Source: an uncultured Pelagibacteraceae bacterium (lineage in GTDB: Bacteria > Pseudomonadota > Alphaproteobacteria > Pelagibacterales > Pelagibacteraceae). From it: a DNA stretch of 64,000 nucleotides. Shown piece by piece: positions 52,598-62,994 of the stretch. The notes beneath the pieces are model-generated. The model was not told where the DNA came from. It was given only the letters and a program-made list of their open reading frames with translations, and did no database searches. The stretch is from assembly GCA_902571135.1 (NCBI GenBank), contig CACGAU010000005.1, positions 39,743 to 103,742 on the forward strand, in the 5' to 3' direction. The translations under genes and the position numbers were made by a program. The stretch's first letter is position 1. The number at the start of each line of letters is the position of its first letter.

Positions 52598-54373
52598 TTA
52601 ATTGAGATTCTGCTTTTTTTTGAGCTCTTTTAACTCATTAAATGTGGACTCGCTCATATCCACAGAAAACTTCGATTCTAATTCCTGGATTCTGAACTCA
52701 AGATCGTAATTCATCAAATCTCTAGAGATGTCCTCTAATAATTCGATTACTTTTTGATCGTCATCAGATTGATTTTTTAGGATATGTTTGATTGGAGCAA
52801 ATTTGTTTATTTTTTCTATTAATTGAACATCTAAGTCAAGATCTTGAGTTGTTGTTTGTGAACCAGATTTCAATTTTTCAATAATCATTTCAAATATTTT
52901 TTTATTAAACTCAGTAAATAATTTAATATTTTCAATCAAATGAATATTTGCTTGCAACAAATCTAATTTATTTATGACAAGATATAATAAGGAAAACTCT
53001 TTTAATTCAACTGCAGTCAAAGACTGACTTTCTTGAAAATATTTTTTTGTACTCTCTAAAGATTTTGTTTTTTTTGTATAAAATCTTTTATTATTTTGAT
53101 TGGAATGCGGTGTAAGTTCAGCAATTTTTTCTAAAAAATATTCTAAAACATATTTTTTTATAAAATCATCTTTAATTGTATTTGCAATTGCTCTAAGTTT
53201 TTTCTCAAAAATAGCCATCGATGATGGATTATTTTTAGTTTGTTTTTTGTAATGACTAAAAATAAATTGATGAATTGATAATTTGGTTTGTTTTGTAAAA
53301 TCTACAAAATCAGCCTTGCCATTTTTATTTACATAGCTATCAGGATCTTCTTTATCTGGTAAAAATAAAAAAGAAATTTGTTTCTCTGGTTTTAGTTCCT
53401 TTATTGAATTTTCAGCAGCTCTAACAGCAGCTTTATATCCACTTTCGTCACCATCAAAACATATTATTATGTCATCAAAAAATTGGTTTAAAGTCAAAAT
53501 TTGCTTGTCGGTTAAAGACGTACCAAGATTTGCTACCGCATTATCTATTCCATTTTTGCTTAGACCCACAACATCCATGTATCCTTCTACTAGATAAACA
53601 TGATCAATTTTATTTGAGAGTTTTCTTGCTAAATCTAAATTATATAAATTTGATCCCTTTTTAAAAAAATTTGTCTCAGGTGAATTAATATATTTAGCCA
53701 AGTAATCTAGATTTTCTATAATTCTCCCACCTAAAGCAATTGGTTGACCTGAAATATTATTGATTGGGAATATTAATCGACCTCTAAATCTTTCGACAAA
53801 AATTTTTTTTTTCTCATCTAAATAGAATAAACCAGTCTCGACTAAAGTTTGTTCACTATAATCTTGTTTTAATTTTTCAAAAAAATTTGGATTTTTTTCT
53901 ATGTATCCTATTTTAAATTTTTTTACTTCATCTTTACCTAGTGATCTATTTTTTAAATAACCTCTAGCAATCGAACAATTTTCATTTTTTAAAAGTTCAT
54001 TGTGATAAAAATCCACATAATTACTAAAAATAGATTTGTATTCATTCCATTTTTTCTCTCTTTCTTCATCTTGTTTTGAAAACATATATGGCTGCATTCC
54101 CGCTAATTGAGCCAAGTATTTAACTGACTCTCCAAATTTTAAATTTTGAGTTTTCATTACAAAATCAAAGATATTGCCATGTTCAGAAGTTGCAAAACAA
54201 TGATAAAATTCTTTTTCATCATTCACGGTAAAGGAAGGTGTTTTTTCATTTTTGAATGGTGACAAACCCACAAATTCTTTACCTCTTTTTTTTAATGAAA
54301 CAGTTTTTGATACTACTGTTGAAACTTTCAACCTATTTTTAATTTCATCAAGATACTCTTTTGGGTATTTCAT
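52598..54373 (-). CDS. dnaG: DNA primase DnaG with degenerate zinc-binding site
   Basis: A 591-residue primase that makes RNA primers for replication. The toprim core has VYLVEGYMDVVGL, NAVANLGTSLTDKQ and IICFDGDESGYKAA, and the N-terminal GRLIFPINNISGQPIALGGR is intact. The zinc-ribbon start reads GLSPFKNEKTPSFT and FYHCFATSEHG. Of the usual CxxH...CxxC ligands only C59 remains (S38, K41 and T62 replace the others). The C-terminal helicase-binding part is present but divergent. It overlaps yqeY by one base and lies upstream of rpoD. Confidence 0.94.
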   Translation of the reverse strand: MKYPKEYLDEIKNRLKVSTVVSKTVSLKKRGKEFVGLSPFKNEKTPSFTVNDEKEFYHCFATSEHGNIFDFVMKTQNLKFGESVKYLAQLAGMQPYMFSKQDEEREKKWNEYKSIFSNYVDFYHNELLKNENCSIARGYLKNRSLGKDEVKKFKIGYIEKNPNFFEKLKQDYSEQTLVETGLFYLDEKKKIFVERFRGRLIFPINNISGQPIALGGRIIENLDYLAKYINSPETNFFKKGSNLYNLDLARKLSNKIDHVYLVEGYMDVVGLSKNGIDNAVANLGTSLTDKQILTLNQFFDDIIICFDGDESGYKAAVRAAENSIKELKPEKQISFLFLPDKEDPDSYVNKNGKADFVDFTKQTKLSIHQFIFSHYKKQTKNNPSSMAIFEKKLRAIANTIKDDFIKKYVLEYFLEKIAELTPHSNQNNKRFYTKKTKSLESTKKYFQESQSLTAVELKEFSLLYLVINKLDLLQANIHLIENIKLFTEFNKKIFEMIIEKLKSGSQTTTQDLDLDVQLIEKINKFAPIKHILKNQSDDDQKVIELLEDISRDLMNYDLEFRIQELESKFSVDMSESTFNELKELKKKQNLN

Positions 54374-54834
54374 TATTTATTCAATAATTCTTTGATCAAA
54401 GATCCTGCTTTTGAAAAATCAATTTCGTCTGCATGAGTTTTTTTAAGTTCACCCATAACTTTTCCCATATCTTTTAATGAATTTGCTCCAATTTTCGAAA
54501 TAACATCTGCACAAATTTTCTTAGTTTCTTCTTCGCTAAGCTGCTTTGGTAGGAAACTTGTTAAAATATCATATTCATTTTGCTCAACCTCTAAAAGATC
54601 GGTTCTATTATTTTTTTTATAAATATCGATCGATTCGGCTCGTTGTTTAACCATTTTTTTTAAAAGTTTCTTTATGTCCTCATCATCAGTTTCTTTTTTG
54701 TTAGGGCCTGATCTGTTAACAATATCCAAATCCTTAATCGAAGATAATATTAACCTATAGGTTGATATTTTATTTTTATCTTTCGATTTTAAAGCATTTT
54801 TATATTCGTTTTCGATGGTCTGTTTTAATGACAT
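54373..54834 (-). CDS. GatB/YqeY domain protein
   Basis: A 153-residue YqeY-family protein, similar to the tail domain of the GatB amidotransferase subunit. It shows ENEYKNALKSKDKNKISTYRLILSSIKD-type start, VKQRAESIDIYKKNNRTDL near 71-89, FLPKQLSEEE and GKVMGELKKTHADEIDFSKAG at the end. The family binds RNA or tRNA in the amidotransferase context, but the free-standing protein has no settled role. It heads the yqeY-dnaG-rpoD unit, a conserved order in many bacteria. Confidence 0.88.
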   Translation of the reverse strand: MSLKQTIENEYKNALKSKDKNKISTYRLILSSIKDLDIVNRSGPNKKETDDEDIKKLLKKMVKQRAESIDIYKKNNRTDLLEVEQNEYDILTSFLPKQLSEEETKKICADVISKIGANSLKDMGKVMGELKKTHADEIDFSKAGSLIKELLNK

Positions 54835-54944
54835 AATTTTTTAATCTACTTTAAAGAAAAAATTCTTCAAAAGAAAAATTGTTTTTTTACAATTTTATAT
54901 TACATCTCTGTTGCGATAATAAAGCAATTATTGTATTAACCTTT

Positions 54945-54964
54945 AACTCATGAGTTGTAATTGA
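54945..54964 (+). promoter_or_regulatory. Palindrome and four-codon ORF at the carA start
   Basis: The perfect 12-bp palindrome AACTCATGAGTT (54945-54956) ends 4 bp before the carA TTG start. It contains an ATG opening a four-codon ORF (Met-Ser-Cys-Asn) that stops at 54962-54964, overlapping the TTG. It could be an operator or a leader that feeds ribosomes to the weak start. Inference from position only. Confidence 0.35.
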
Positions 54965-56157
54965 TCAAAAAAGCAAAAAAAACTAACTCAAAATTTAAAT
55001 CTCAAATCAATACAGGCGTTTTAGTTCTTGAAAATAAAAAGATATTTAAAGGAATTGGAATTGGATACCAGGGAGACGCCACAGGCGAAGTTTGCTTTAA
55101 TACATCCTTAACTGGCTATCAAGAAATTATCTCTGATCCTTCATATGCGGGTCAAATTATTAACTTTACCTTTCCCCATATTGGAAATGTTGGGACCAAT
55201 AAAGAAGATCATGAATCTGATAAAATATGGGCAAGAGGAGTGATAATTAATTCTGAAATAACTTCACCCTCAAACTATAGATCACTCCAACATTTAGATG
55301 CTTGGCTTAAAAAAAATAAAATTGTTGGAATTACTGGCTTAGACACTAGAAGCCTAACAAACTTTATAAGGGACAAAGGTGCGCCAAAAGGCACCATTAG
55401 TTACTCAAAAAAAGGAAAATTTAATATTAATAAATTGACTAATGTCACCATAAAATGGAGTGGATTAAAAAATCTTGATCTCGCAGAAGTGGTTTCAACA
55501 CAGAAAAATTATATTTGGAAAGGTCTCAAAACGTGGAAAAAAGAACTTGGATATAAAAAAAATAATAAAAGCTCATTTCATGTTGTTGCAATTGATTATG
55601 GAATTAAAAAAAATATCCTAAGATATTTCTCTGATTTTAATTGCAAAGTTACTGTCGTTTCTTGTAAAACCAACGCGCAAAAAATTTTAGCCTTAAAACC
55701 AAATGGAATATTTTTATCAAATGGTCCTGGAGATCCAGCTGCAACAGGTAAATATGCTATAAAAATTATTAAAGATCTGATTAAAAAAAATTTACCAATT
55801 TTTGGTATATGTTTAGGTCATCAAATTTTAGCATTAGCATTGGGTGGCAAAACAAAAAAAATGAAACTTGGTCATAGAGGAGCAAATCACCCTGTTAAAA
55901 ATTTAATTCATGACAATGTAGAAATAACAAGTCAAAACCATGGTTTTGAAGTAGTTAAAGAAACATTACCAAAAAATATTGAAGTCACACATAAATCTTT
56001 ATTTGATAATAGTATTGAAGGTATTAAACTAAAAAACAAACCAGTCTTTTCAGTTCAATATCATCCAGAATCTAATCCGGGACCTCAAGATAGTATTTAT
56101 TTGTTTCAAGAATTTATTAACAACATGAAAAAAAATGCCAAAAAGAAAAGATCTTAA
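54961..56157 (+). CDS. carA: Carbamoyl-phosphate synthase small subunit
   Basis: A 398-residue glutaminase subunit that supplies ammonia to CarB for pyrimidine and arginine synthesis. An N-terminal CarA domain ([42 protein letters not shown]) is followed by a class I amidotransferase with [11 protein letters not shown], the nucleophile in [13 protein letters not shown], and [11 protein letters not shown]. The start is TTG at 54961. An in-frame stop lies directly upstream and no ATG or GTG precedes the conserved part. It overlaps carB by 23 bp. Confidence 0.96.
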   Translation: MIKKAKKTNSKFKSQINTGVLVLENKKIFKGIGIGYQGDATGEVCFNTSLTGYQEIISDPSYAGQIINFTFPHIGNVGTNKEDHESDKIWARGVIINSEITSPSNYRSLQHLDAWLKKNKIVGITGLDTRSLTNFIRDKGAPKGTISYSKKGKFNINKLTNVTIKWSGLKNLDLAEVVSTQKNYIWKGLKTWKKELGYKKNNKSSFHVVAIDYGIKKNILRYFSDFNCKVTVVSCKTNAQKILALKPNGIFLSNGPGDPAATGKYAIKIIKDLIKKNLPIFGICLGHQILALALGGKTKKMKLGHRGANHPVKNLIHDNVEITSQNHGFEVVKETLPKNIEVTHKSLFDNSIEGIKLKNKPVFSVQYHPESNPGPQDSIYLFQEFINNMKKNAKKKRS

Positions 56158-59100
56158 AAAAATATTGGTTGTAGGAGCTGGTCCAATAATTATAGGACAA
56201 GCATGTGAATTTGATTATTCAGGGACTCAAGCATGCAAAGCTCTAAAAGATGAAGGTTATAAAGTAGTCCTGATAAATTCAAATCCAGCAACAATTATGA
56301 CAGATCCAGATGTTGCGGATAAAACTTATATTGAACCAATTACACTAGATGTATTAGAAAAAATTCTAAAGAAAGAAAAACCCGATGCAATTCTTCCAAC
56401 AATGGGGGGACAAACTGCACTTAACCTTGCAATGGAAGCAGAGAAAAAAGGAGTTCTAAAAAAATACAAAATTGAGTTGATAGGAGCAAATTCTAAAGCA
56501 ATTTCCAATGCCGAGGATAGAAAGAAATTTAGAAAAAATATGATAGATATTGGTTTAGATTTACCAAAATCAGAAATCGTAAATAATAATAATCAAGCAT
56601 CAAAAGTATTAAAAAAAATTGGTTTACCTGCAATTATAAGACCTGCTTTTACACTTGGTGGACTTGGTGGGGGAATAGCCAAAACTAGAAAAGATTATTT
56701 TAAGATTGTTAAAAATGGATTGCATGAGTCTCCAGTAAGCCAAGTTCTTGTAGAGGAATGTTTAGAGGGCTGGAAAGAATTTGAGATGGAGGTTGTAAGA
56801 GATAAGAAAGATAACTGTATCATCATTTGCTCGATTGAAAATATAGATCCAATGGGAATTCATACGGGTGACTCGGTAACAATTGCACCGGCTCTTACAC
56901 TTACAGATAAAGAATATCAAGTAATGAGAAATGCATCTATTGCATGTTTAAGAAAAATTGGAGTTGAAACAGGAGGATCAAATGTTCAGTTTGCTATCAA
57001 TCCTAAAAATGGTCGAATGGTTGTCATTGAAATGAATCCACGTGTATCAAGATCATCAGCACTTGCATCAAAAGCAACTGGATTTCCGATTGCGAAAGTG
57101 GCTGCAAAATTAGCGGTTGGCTATACTCTGGATGAATTAAAAAATGAAATAACTAAAGTTACCCCTGCATCATTTGAACCAAGCATAGATTATGTGGTGA
57201 CTAAAATTCCAAGATTTACATTTGAAAAATTTTCAACTTCTCCTGCAACTTTAGGAACATCTATGAAGTCAGTAGGTGAAGCGATGGCAATAGGAAGAAA
57301 CTTTAAGGAATCCTTACAAAAGGCTTTAGTATCTCTGGAGACAGGTTTTTCTGGTTTAGACAGAATTTTTGATTTAAATAAAAAACAAATTGAAAAGAAG
57401 CTTAAAGAAACTATCCCAAATAAGATATTGCTAGTCGCTGAAGCAATTAGAAAAAAAATAGACTTAAAGAAAATATATAATTTATCCAAAATTGATCCTT
57501 GGTTTTTAGAACAAATTAAAGAAATAGTTGATTGTGAAACACAGATCAAAAGCAAGGGACTTCCTAAAGATTTTACAGAATTAAATAGAATAAAATCAAT
57601 AGGGTTTTCAGATAAAAAACTTTCAGAATTAACTAAAACTTCTGAAGAAATTGTTAGAAGAAAAAGATCAGCACTTAAAATACTTCCAGTTTATAAAAAA
57701 GTAGATACTTGTGCGGCTGAATTCAAATCTTTTACTCCTTATATGTACTCAACGTATCAAAGAAACTTTTCTATAAACTCAGAATGTGAAGCTTATCCAT
57801 CCAATAAGAAAAAAATAATTATTCTTGGAGGAGGACCAAATAGAATCGGTCAAGGAATTGAGTTTGATTATTGCTGTTGCCAGGCAAGTTTTTCATTAAA
57901 AGACGCAGGTTTTGAGACTATAATGGTTAATTGTAACCCTGAAACGGTATCAACAGACTATGATACAAGTGATCGATTATACTTTGAACCTTTAAAAGAA
58001 GAATATGTTTTTAACATAATTAAAAAAGAACAAGAAAAAGGAAATCTGATAGGAGTAATAGCTCAGTTTGGTGGCCAAACTCCGATTAAGCTTGCTAAAT
58101 TTTTACACGACAACAGGCTTCCAATTTTAGGAACTCAATATACTTCTATTGATTTAGCAGAGGATAGAGATCGATTTAGAAATTTATTAAATAAATTAAA
58201 ACTCAAACAGGCTGAGAGTGGAATTGCAAAGACATTTAATCAGGCAATAAAAATTGCTGATAAAATTGGATTACCATTAATGGTAAGACCTTCGTATGTT
58301 TTAGGTGGAAGAGCAATGGAAATCGTTCATGAAAAAAAACAACTTAAAAAATTTGTTGAAGAAGCATTTAAAGCTGCAGAGGAAAATCCAATTTTGATTG
58401 ATAAATTTATCGATCATGCAATGGAAGTAGATGTAGATGCCATATCAGATGGAAAACAGGTTCACGTTGCAGGAATTATGCAACATATCGAAGAAGCTGG
58501 AATCCATTCGGGGGACTCGGCATGTAGTCTACCTCCTGTATCAATTAAACCTTATCTTCTTAAGGAAATAGAAAATCAAACTAAAAAACTTGCTATAGCT
58601 TTAAATGTGAAAGGTTTTATGAATATACAGTTTGCAATTAAAAAAGATGAAATTTATGTGATTGAAGTAAATCCTAGAGCAAGTCGAACAGTACCTTTTG
58701 TGTCAAAAGCAAAAGGATTGCCCCTAGCTAAAATTGCATCAAGAGTAATGGCTGGTGAAAAATTATCTAAGTTTAATTTAAAGGATAAATCTAAAGGTAT
58801 GTATGCGGTTAAAGAGGCTGTATTCCCGTTTAATAAATTTCCAAACAGTGACTTATTGTTAGGACCTGAAATGAAGTCCACTGGAGAAGTTATGGGATTT
58901 GATAAAAGTTTTGGAATGGCTTTTGCAAAAAGTCAGATCGCAGCAGCTAACTCATTACCAAAACAAGGATTAGCTTTTATATCACTCAAAGATAGTCACA
59001 AAGATGAAGGAATAGATTTAGCTAAAGAACTTCTTAAACTTAAGTTTAAATTATGTGGAACTAGAGGAACTGCAGAATATATTCGAAAGCATGGGATGAA

Positions 59101-59359
59101 ATGTAAAATTATCAATAAAGTAAGCACTGGATCACCTCACATAGTAGATGTTTTAGACTCTAAAAAAATTGCATTAGTAATAAATACTGGAGGAGGAAAT
59201 AGTGAACATAGATTAAGCGATGCAATAGCTTTAAGAAGAGCAACGCTAAAGAATAAAGTTCCTTATTGCACTAATATGTCCACTGCTCAGGCATGTTTAG
59301 AGGCTATAAGATCGCTAAAAACAAAAAAATTAGAAGTGACTTCTCTTCAGGACGTTTAA
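56135..59359 (+). CDS. carB: Carbamoyl-phosphate synthase large subunit
   Basis: A 1074-residue CarB with two homologous ATP-grasp halves. The first begins [21 protein letters not shown] and has [14 protein letters not shown] and [16 protein letters not shown]. The second begins [20 protein letters not shown] and has [14 protein letters not shown] and [18 protein letters not shown]-terminal MGS-like allosteric domain ([36 protein letters not shown]) binds regulators such as UMP or ornithine. It makes carbamoyl phosphate from bicarbonate, ATP and CarA-derived ammonia. Complete and overlapping carA. Confidence 0.97.
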   Translation: MPKRKDLKKILVVGAGPIIIGQACEFDYSGTQACKALKDEGYKVVLINSNPATIMTDPDVADKTYIEPITLDVLEKILKKEKPDAILPTMGGQTALNLAMEAEKKGVLKKYKIELIGANSKAISNAEDRKKFRKNMIDIGLDLPKSEIVNNNNQASKVLKKIGLPAIIRPAFTLGGLGGGIAKTRKDYFKIVKNGLHESPVSQVLVEECLEGWKEFEMEVVRDKKDNCIIICSIENIDPMGIHTGDSVTIAPALTLTDKEYQVMRNASIACLRKIGVETGGSNVQFAINPKNGRMVVIEMNPRVSRSSALASKATGFPIAKVAAKLAVGYTLDELKNEITKVTPASFEPSIDYVVTKIPRFTFEKFSTSPATLGTSMKSVGEAMAIGRNFKESLQKALVSLETGFSGLDRIFDLNKKQIEKKLKETIPNKILLVAEAIRKKIDLKKIYNLSKIDPWFLEQIKEIVDCETQIKSKGLPKDFTELNRIKSIGFSDKKLSELTKTSEEIVRRKRSALKILPVYKKVDTCAAEFKSFTPYMYSTYQRNFSINSECEAYPSNKKKIIILGGGPNRIGQGIEFDYCCCQASFSLKDAGFETIMVNCNPETVSTDYDTSDRLYFEPLKEEYVFNIIKKEQEKGNLIGVIAQFGGQTPIKLAKFLHDNRLPILGTQYTSIDLAEDRDRFRNLLNKLKLKQAESGIAKTFNQAIKIADKIGLPLMVRPSYVLGGRAMEIVHEKKQLKKFVEEAFKAAEENPILIDKFIDHAMEVDVDAISDGKQVHVAGIMQHIEEAGIHSGDSACSLPPVSIKPYLLKEIENQTKKLAIALNVKGFMNIQFAIKKDEIYVIEVNPRASRTVPFVSKAKGLPLAKIASRVMAGEKLSKFNLKDKSKGMYAVKEAVFPFNKFPNSDLLLGPEMKSTGEVMGFDKSFGMAFAKSQIAAANSLPKQGLAFISLKDSHKDEGIDLAKELLKLKFKLCGTRGTAEYIRKHGMKCKIINKVSTGSPHIVDVLDSKKIALVINTGGGNSEHRLSDAIALRRATLKNKVPYCTNMSTAQACLEAIRSLKTKKLEVTSLQDV

Positions 59360-60021
59360 GAATTTACTTTCCAATCAGTTTCAAAGGTAACATAATTTAC
59401 TTGAATACATCGTCTTTCTTTAACGATCTTTTTCTTCTCCATCCCATGCCAAGTGTTTGGTCCACTTGTAAAAAGATAGCCATAATTATGTTTGTAAGGA
59501 AGTGTCTTTACCTTTTCTAATTTTTCATTGTAAAAATCAGTTCCTAAATCTTCAGACTCATTTGTTTTATTAACAAATATTAAGCCTGACATAAGTTTTT
59601 CTTTTATATCACAATGAGGTTTTAACCAAAAACCCTCTCGGTCACATATAACCTCGACCCTAACATAGGAATTAGATAAATCTTTGTTTATCATTTTAGA
59701 AATTGTTTCATATGTTTCTTTAGACTGAAGTTCGTTTATAAATTTTACTAAATTTGGAAATTGAGATGAGTTTTCTTTATTAATAAAACACCTAAACTTT
59801 ATAGCTTGTCCGCCTGAAGCTATACCTTTTCTAAATTCTGCAGTTCCACCATCTATTGCCCTTGTTCCATCATAATTAAGATTATGTTTACTAACATCAG
59901 GAATATCAGCTTTAACTATTTCATCAATTGCTCCTTCTGACAAAGCATCACTATACTCCCAGTGATCGAAAGGGAAATTGTGTTGCTTCGAATTATTTTT
60001 AATTGAATTTAAAAATGACAT
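59356..60021 (-). CDS. 2-oxoglutarate/Fe(II) oxygenase family protein
   Basis: A 221-residue protein with the jelly-roll iron triad. H136 and D138 lie in [15 protein letters not shown]192 in [10 protein letters not shown], and an Arg (203/204) about 11-12 residues later would bind 2-oxoglutarate. The pattern fits the prolyl-4-hydroxylase-like branch, which hydroxylates peptides or small molecules. The substrate is unknown. Its start overlaps the ELM1-like gene's stop as TAATG, so the two are translated together. Its end overlaps carB by 4 bp. Confidence 0.75.
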   Translation of the reverse strand: MSFLNSIKNNSKQHNFPFDHWEYSDALSEGAIDEIVKADIPDVSKHNLNYDGTRAIDGGTAEFRKGIASGGQAIKFRCFINKENSSQFPNLVKFINELQSKETYETISKMINKDLSNSYVRVEVICDREGFWLKPHCDIKEKLMSGLIFVNKTNESEDLGTDFYNEKLEKVKTLPYKHNYGYLFTSGPNTWHGMEKKKIVKERRCIQVNYVTFETDWKVNS

Positions 60022-60965
60022 TATGATTGAATTTTTTCTTTAATAATTTTTGCTACTCTATTCGTTTCATCTAATTTTTGATAGTTCCAATTTTCAATTT
60101 CTTCACCTAAGTTTCTAGTAATATTTAATTCTCTGAATAAATTTCTAAAATTTTGAAATCTCACGTCTTTTCTTTTCGGTAAAATATTAGCAACATAAAT
60201 TGGTTTTCCAGTTAAAGCAGCTTCAGATATCATTGAGCTAGAGTCACATGTAACAACTATATTTTCCGAAATTGCTAAAGCTGAAAGATAAGCTTTTTTA
60301 TCAACGTTCATAATTACAGTGTGATTTTCTCCAAAAAACTCTTTTGCATAATGTATAGTATTTAATGGTGTTCTCATTGAAGGTATCACCACAAGTTGAA
60401 AATCATGTTTTTTCAATAGTTTGTAAAAAATTGAAAATATATGCTTCATATTTTTTGTTGAGTAGTCATAATATTTTGTAGGACCACCCATTATCAAACA
60501 CCAAACTTTTCTATTATCCTGTTTGATATATGAATTTAAATAACTTCTATTTTCTTCAATTTCATTTTCCGTTAAATAATGAATTGCACCCTTTGTTTTA
60601 ATTATATTTGTACCACTTATCCCATCATGTTCGGGAGCAACAATAAAATCAAAATAATTAAAATCTACCTTTGGATCTTGAATATGAATATTTGAAACTT
60701 TTTTTTTTGACATACTTTTTAAGTGGATTGATGGAATCACACTTTTTCTTCCACATGAAATAATTACATCAAAATCATACTCGTTTATTTTTTGATAAAC
60801 ATTTTGTGATATTGGAGTTAATTTTGGAGGAACAATTTTCCAAAAATTATTTAGTTCAACCTTATGGTGTGTAAAATCCAAATCTAAAGCTTTAGCTAAA
60901 CCTTCTACTTGGCTTATCATGCCATGCATACCTTGAGTTAATAAAATACCTTTTAATTTAGTCAT
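60021..60965 (-). CDS. ELM1-like (DUF1022) putative glycosyltransferase-fold protein
   Basis: A 314-residue protein matching the bacterial ELM1/mitochondrial-fission-like family. It shows an N-terminal LLTQGMHGMISQVEGLAKAL, IISCGRKSVIPSIHL, a central CLIMGGPTKYYDYS resembling the NDP-sugar phosphate-binding turn, a VIPSMRTP segment (SxRTP is the family hallmark), and VTCDSSSMISEAALTGKPIYV, a GT-B-like donor site. The fold suggests a glycosyltransferase acting on the cell envelope. Eukaryotic ELM1 is linked to mitochondrial division, but no role in bacteria is established. Paired with the 2OG oxygenase gene and divergent from trxB. Confidence 0.8.
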   Translation of the reverse strand: MTKLKGILLTQGMHGMISQVEGLAKALDLDFTHHKVELNNFWKIVPPKLTPISQNVYQKINEYDFDVIISCGRKSVIPSIHLKSMSKKKVSNIHIQDPKVDFNYFDFIVAPEHDGISGTNIIKTKGAIHYLTENEIEENRSYLNSYIKQDNRKVWCLIMGGPTKYYDYSTKNMKHIFSIFYKLLKKHDFQLVVIPSMRTPLNTIHYAKEFFGENHTVIMNVDKKAYLSALAISENIVVTCDSSSMISEAALTGKPIYVANILPKRKDVRFQNFRNLFRELNITRNLGEEIENWNYQKLDETNRVAKIIKEKIQS

Positions 60966-60986
60966 TAATCACTATATAGCTTTCAT

Positions 60987-61931
60987 ATGAGTCAAAATCC
61001 AACTAAACACACAAAAGTGTTAATAATTGGATCAGGTCCAGCTGGATACACTGCAGCAGTTTATGCTGCTCGTGCAATGTTAAATCCTATTTTAGTTTAT
61101 GGATCTGAGCCAGGAGGACAATTAACAACGACAACTGATGTTGAAAATTATCCAGGATTTTCTGAAGTTATTCAGGGGCCATGGTTAATGGATCAAATGA
61201 AAGAACAAGCAAAAGCAGTTGGAACTGAAATGATTGAAGACCATATTGGATCTGTAAATTTAAAAAGTTCACCATTTGAAGCAATTGGTGATAGTGGTCA
61301 GAAATATACTGCTGATAGTATTATTATATCTACTGGGGCACAAGCTAGATGGTTAAATATAAAATCAGAACAAGAATTTAGAGGTTTTGGAGTTTCAGCA
61401 TGCGCTACATGCGATGGTTTCTTTTTTAAAGATAAAGAAGTTGCTGTAGTCGGTGGAGGTAATGCAGCTGTTGAAGAAGCGATGTTCCTTACAAAGTTTG
61501 CATCCAAAGTTAAATTAATTCATCGAAGAGATAGTTTGAGAGCTGAAAAAATGCTTCAAAAAAAATTAATGGAAAATAAAAAAATAGAAATTATTTGGGA
61601 CTCTGTTGTTGAAGATGTATTGGGAGATCAAGAGCCTAAAAATGTTAAAGGTATTAAAATTAAAAATGTAAAAACAAATAATGTAGAAGAGTTAAAACTA
61701 GATGGTGTTTTTATTGCAATTGGTCACGATCCTGCAACTAAACTTTTTAAAGATCAGTTAGAAATGGACAATGAGGGTTATTTAGTTACTAAACCAGATT
61801 CTACTGAAACAAATATTCCTGGAGTTTATGCTGCCGGAGATGTTAAAGACAAAACTTTTAGACAAGCCGTTACAGCAGCTGGAATGGGTTGTATGGCAGC
61901 ATTAGAAGCCGAAAAATTCCTATCTCACTAA
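60987..61931 (+). CDS. trxB: Thioredoxin reductase
   Basis: A 314-residue flavoprotein that reduces thioredoxin with NADPH. It has the FAD motif IIGSGPAGYTAAVYAARA (near 14-31), the redox-active cysteine pair in SACATCDGFFF, the NADP motif VVGGGNAAVEEAMFL with HRRDSLRAEK, and the final FAD motif VYAAGDVKDKTFRQAVTAAG. The CATC pair distinguishes it from the ferredoxin reductase in this window, which shares the fold but lacks the cysteines. It is followed by an SDR gene after 40 bp. Confidence 0.96.
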   Translation: MSQNPTKHTKVLIIGSGPAGYTAAVYAARAMLNPILVYGSEPGGQLTTTTDVENYPGFSEVIQGPWLMDQMKEQAKAVGTEMIEDHIGSVNLKSSPFEAIGDSGQKYTADSIIISTGAQARWLNIKSEQEFRGFGVSACATCDGFFFKDKEVAVVGGGNAAVEEAMFLTKFASKVKLIHRRDSLRAEKMLQKKLMENKKIEIIWDSVVEDVLGDQEPKNVKGIKIKNVKTNNVEELKLDGVFIAIGHDPATKLFKDQLEMDNEGYLVTKPDSTETNIPGVYAAGDVKDKTFRQAVTAAGMGCMAALEAEKFLSH

Positions 61932-61971
61932 TTCGAGATTAAAAATAATAACTAATAGAAAGGTAAATATA

Positions 61972-62994
61972 ATGACAGATAAGGTATTATTAACTGGAAT
62001 AAGTGGATGGATCGCAAAACATACATCTATAGAATTATTGAATAAGGGTTATGAGGTATTAGGAACTGTTAGAAATAAAGATTTAATCGATCAAACTAAA
62101 GAAACTATAAAAAAACATGCGCCAATCGAAAAATTATCTTTTATCGAATTAGATCTTTTAAAAGATGATGGCTGGGATGAAACTGCAAAAGGATGCAAAT
62201 ACATTTTTCATATTGCCTCCCCATTTCCAATGAAAGTTTCAAGAGATAGAGAATTTTTGTTACCTGTTGCAGTAGATGGAACTTTAAGAGTTTTAAATGC
62301 TGGTATAAATGCTGGAGTTGAACAAATAATTAAAACATCTTCAATTGTTGCCATGTTTAGAAAGCCTAATAGAAGCAATCCTTATACATTTGGTGAAAAT
62401 GATTGGACCGATGAAAATTGGATAGAAGGAGTTAATGATTATTTTTTATCAAAAACAAAAGCTGAAAAAGCTGCTTGGGAATTAATGGAAAGCAAAGGAT
62501 TAAAAAGTAAGTTAACTACTATTAATCCAGGTGGAGTATTTGGTGATGCTTTAGATAAAAAAGGTGGAACCTCAATAGAATATGTTAGACAATTTTTGAA
62601 AGGTAAATTTCCTGGAGCACCTAAATTTGCTGTTTTAATTTCTGATGTCAAAGATATAGCTAAAGCTCATGTTGCATGTATTGGTAATAGTAAAGTTGGT
62701 GGAAGAAGATTAATTGTTGGAAAAGAAGTTAAAAAGTTAGTCGAGTTGTCTCAATTAATGGCAGAAGCAATGCCCGAGTATGCAAAAAAACTTCCTAAAA
62801 AAGAATTGCCGAATTTTATGGTTAAATTAATTAGTTATATTGACTCAAGTGCTAAAATGATGATTCCTGATCTTGGTATTTTAATGCAAACTGATACGTC
62901 TTATGCAGAGGAATTGTTAGGATTTAAATTTAAACCAGCAAAAGATTGTATAACTGAGAACGCTAAATCAGTTGTTCAATTAGGATTAGTTTAA
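61972..62994 (+). CDS. NAD(P)-dependent extended SDR, dihydroflavonol-reductase-like
   Basis: A 340-residue short-chain dehydrogenase of the extended type. It has the nucleotide motif LLTGISGWIAKH (5-16), GTVRNK for NADP phosphate, HIASPFPM, the catalytic Ser in IKTSSIVAMF and the YFLSK motif (YxxxK), followed by TTINPGGVFGDAL. This matches bacterial relatives of dihydroflavonol and cinnamoyl-CoA reductases, which reduce aldehydes or ketones. The natural substrate is not known. It converges with the aminotransferase gene; their ends overlap by 9 bp. Confidence 0.85.
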   Translation: MTDKVLLTGISGWIAKHTSIELLNKGYEVLGTVRNKDLIDQTKETIKKHAPIEKLSFIELDLLKDDGWDETAKGCKYIFHIASPFPMKVSRDREFLLPVAVDGTLRVLNAGINAGVEQIIKTSSIVAMFRKPNRSNPYTFGENDWTDENWIEGVNDYFLSKTKAEKAAWELMESKGLKSKLTTINPGGVFGDALDKKGGTSIEYVRQFLKGKFPGAPKFAVLISDVKDIAKAHVACIGNSKVGGRRLIVGKEVKKLVELSQLMAEAMPEYAKKLPKKELPNFMVKLISYIDSSAKMMIPDLGILMQTDTSYAEELLGFKFKPAKDCITENAKSVVQLGLV

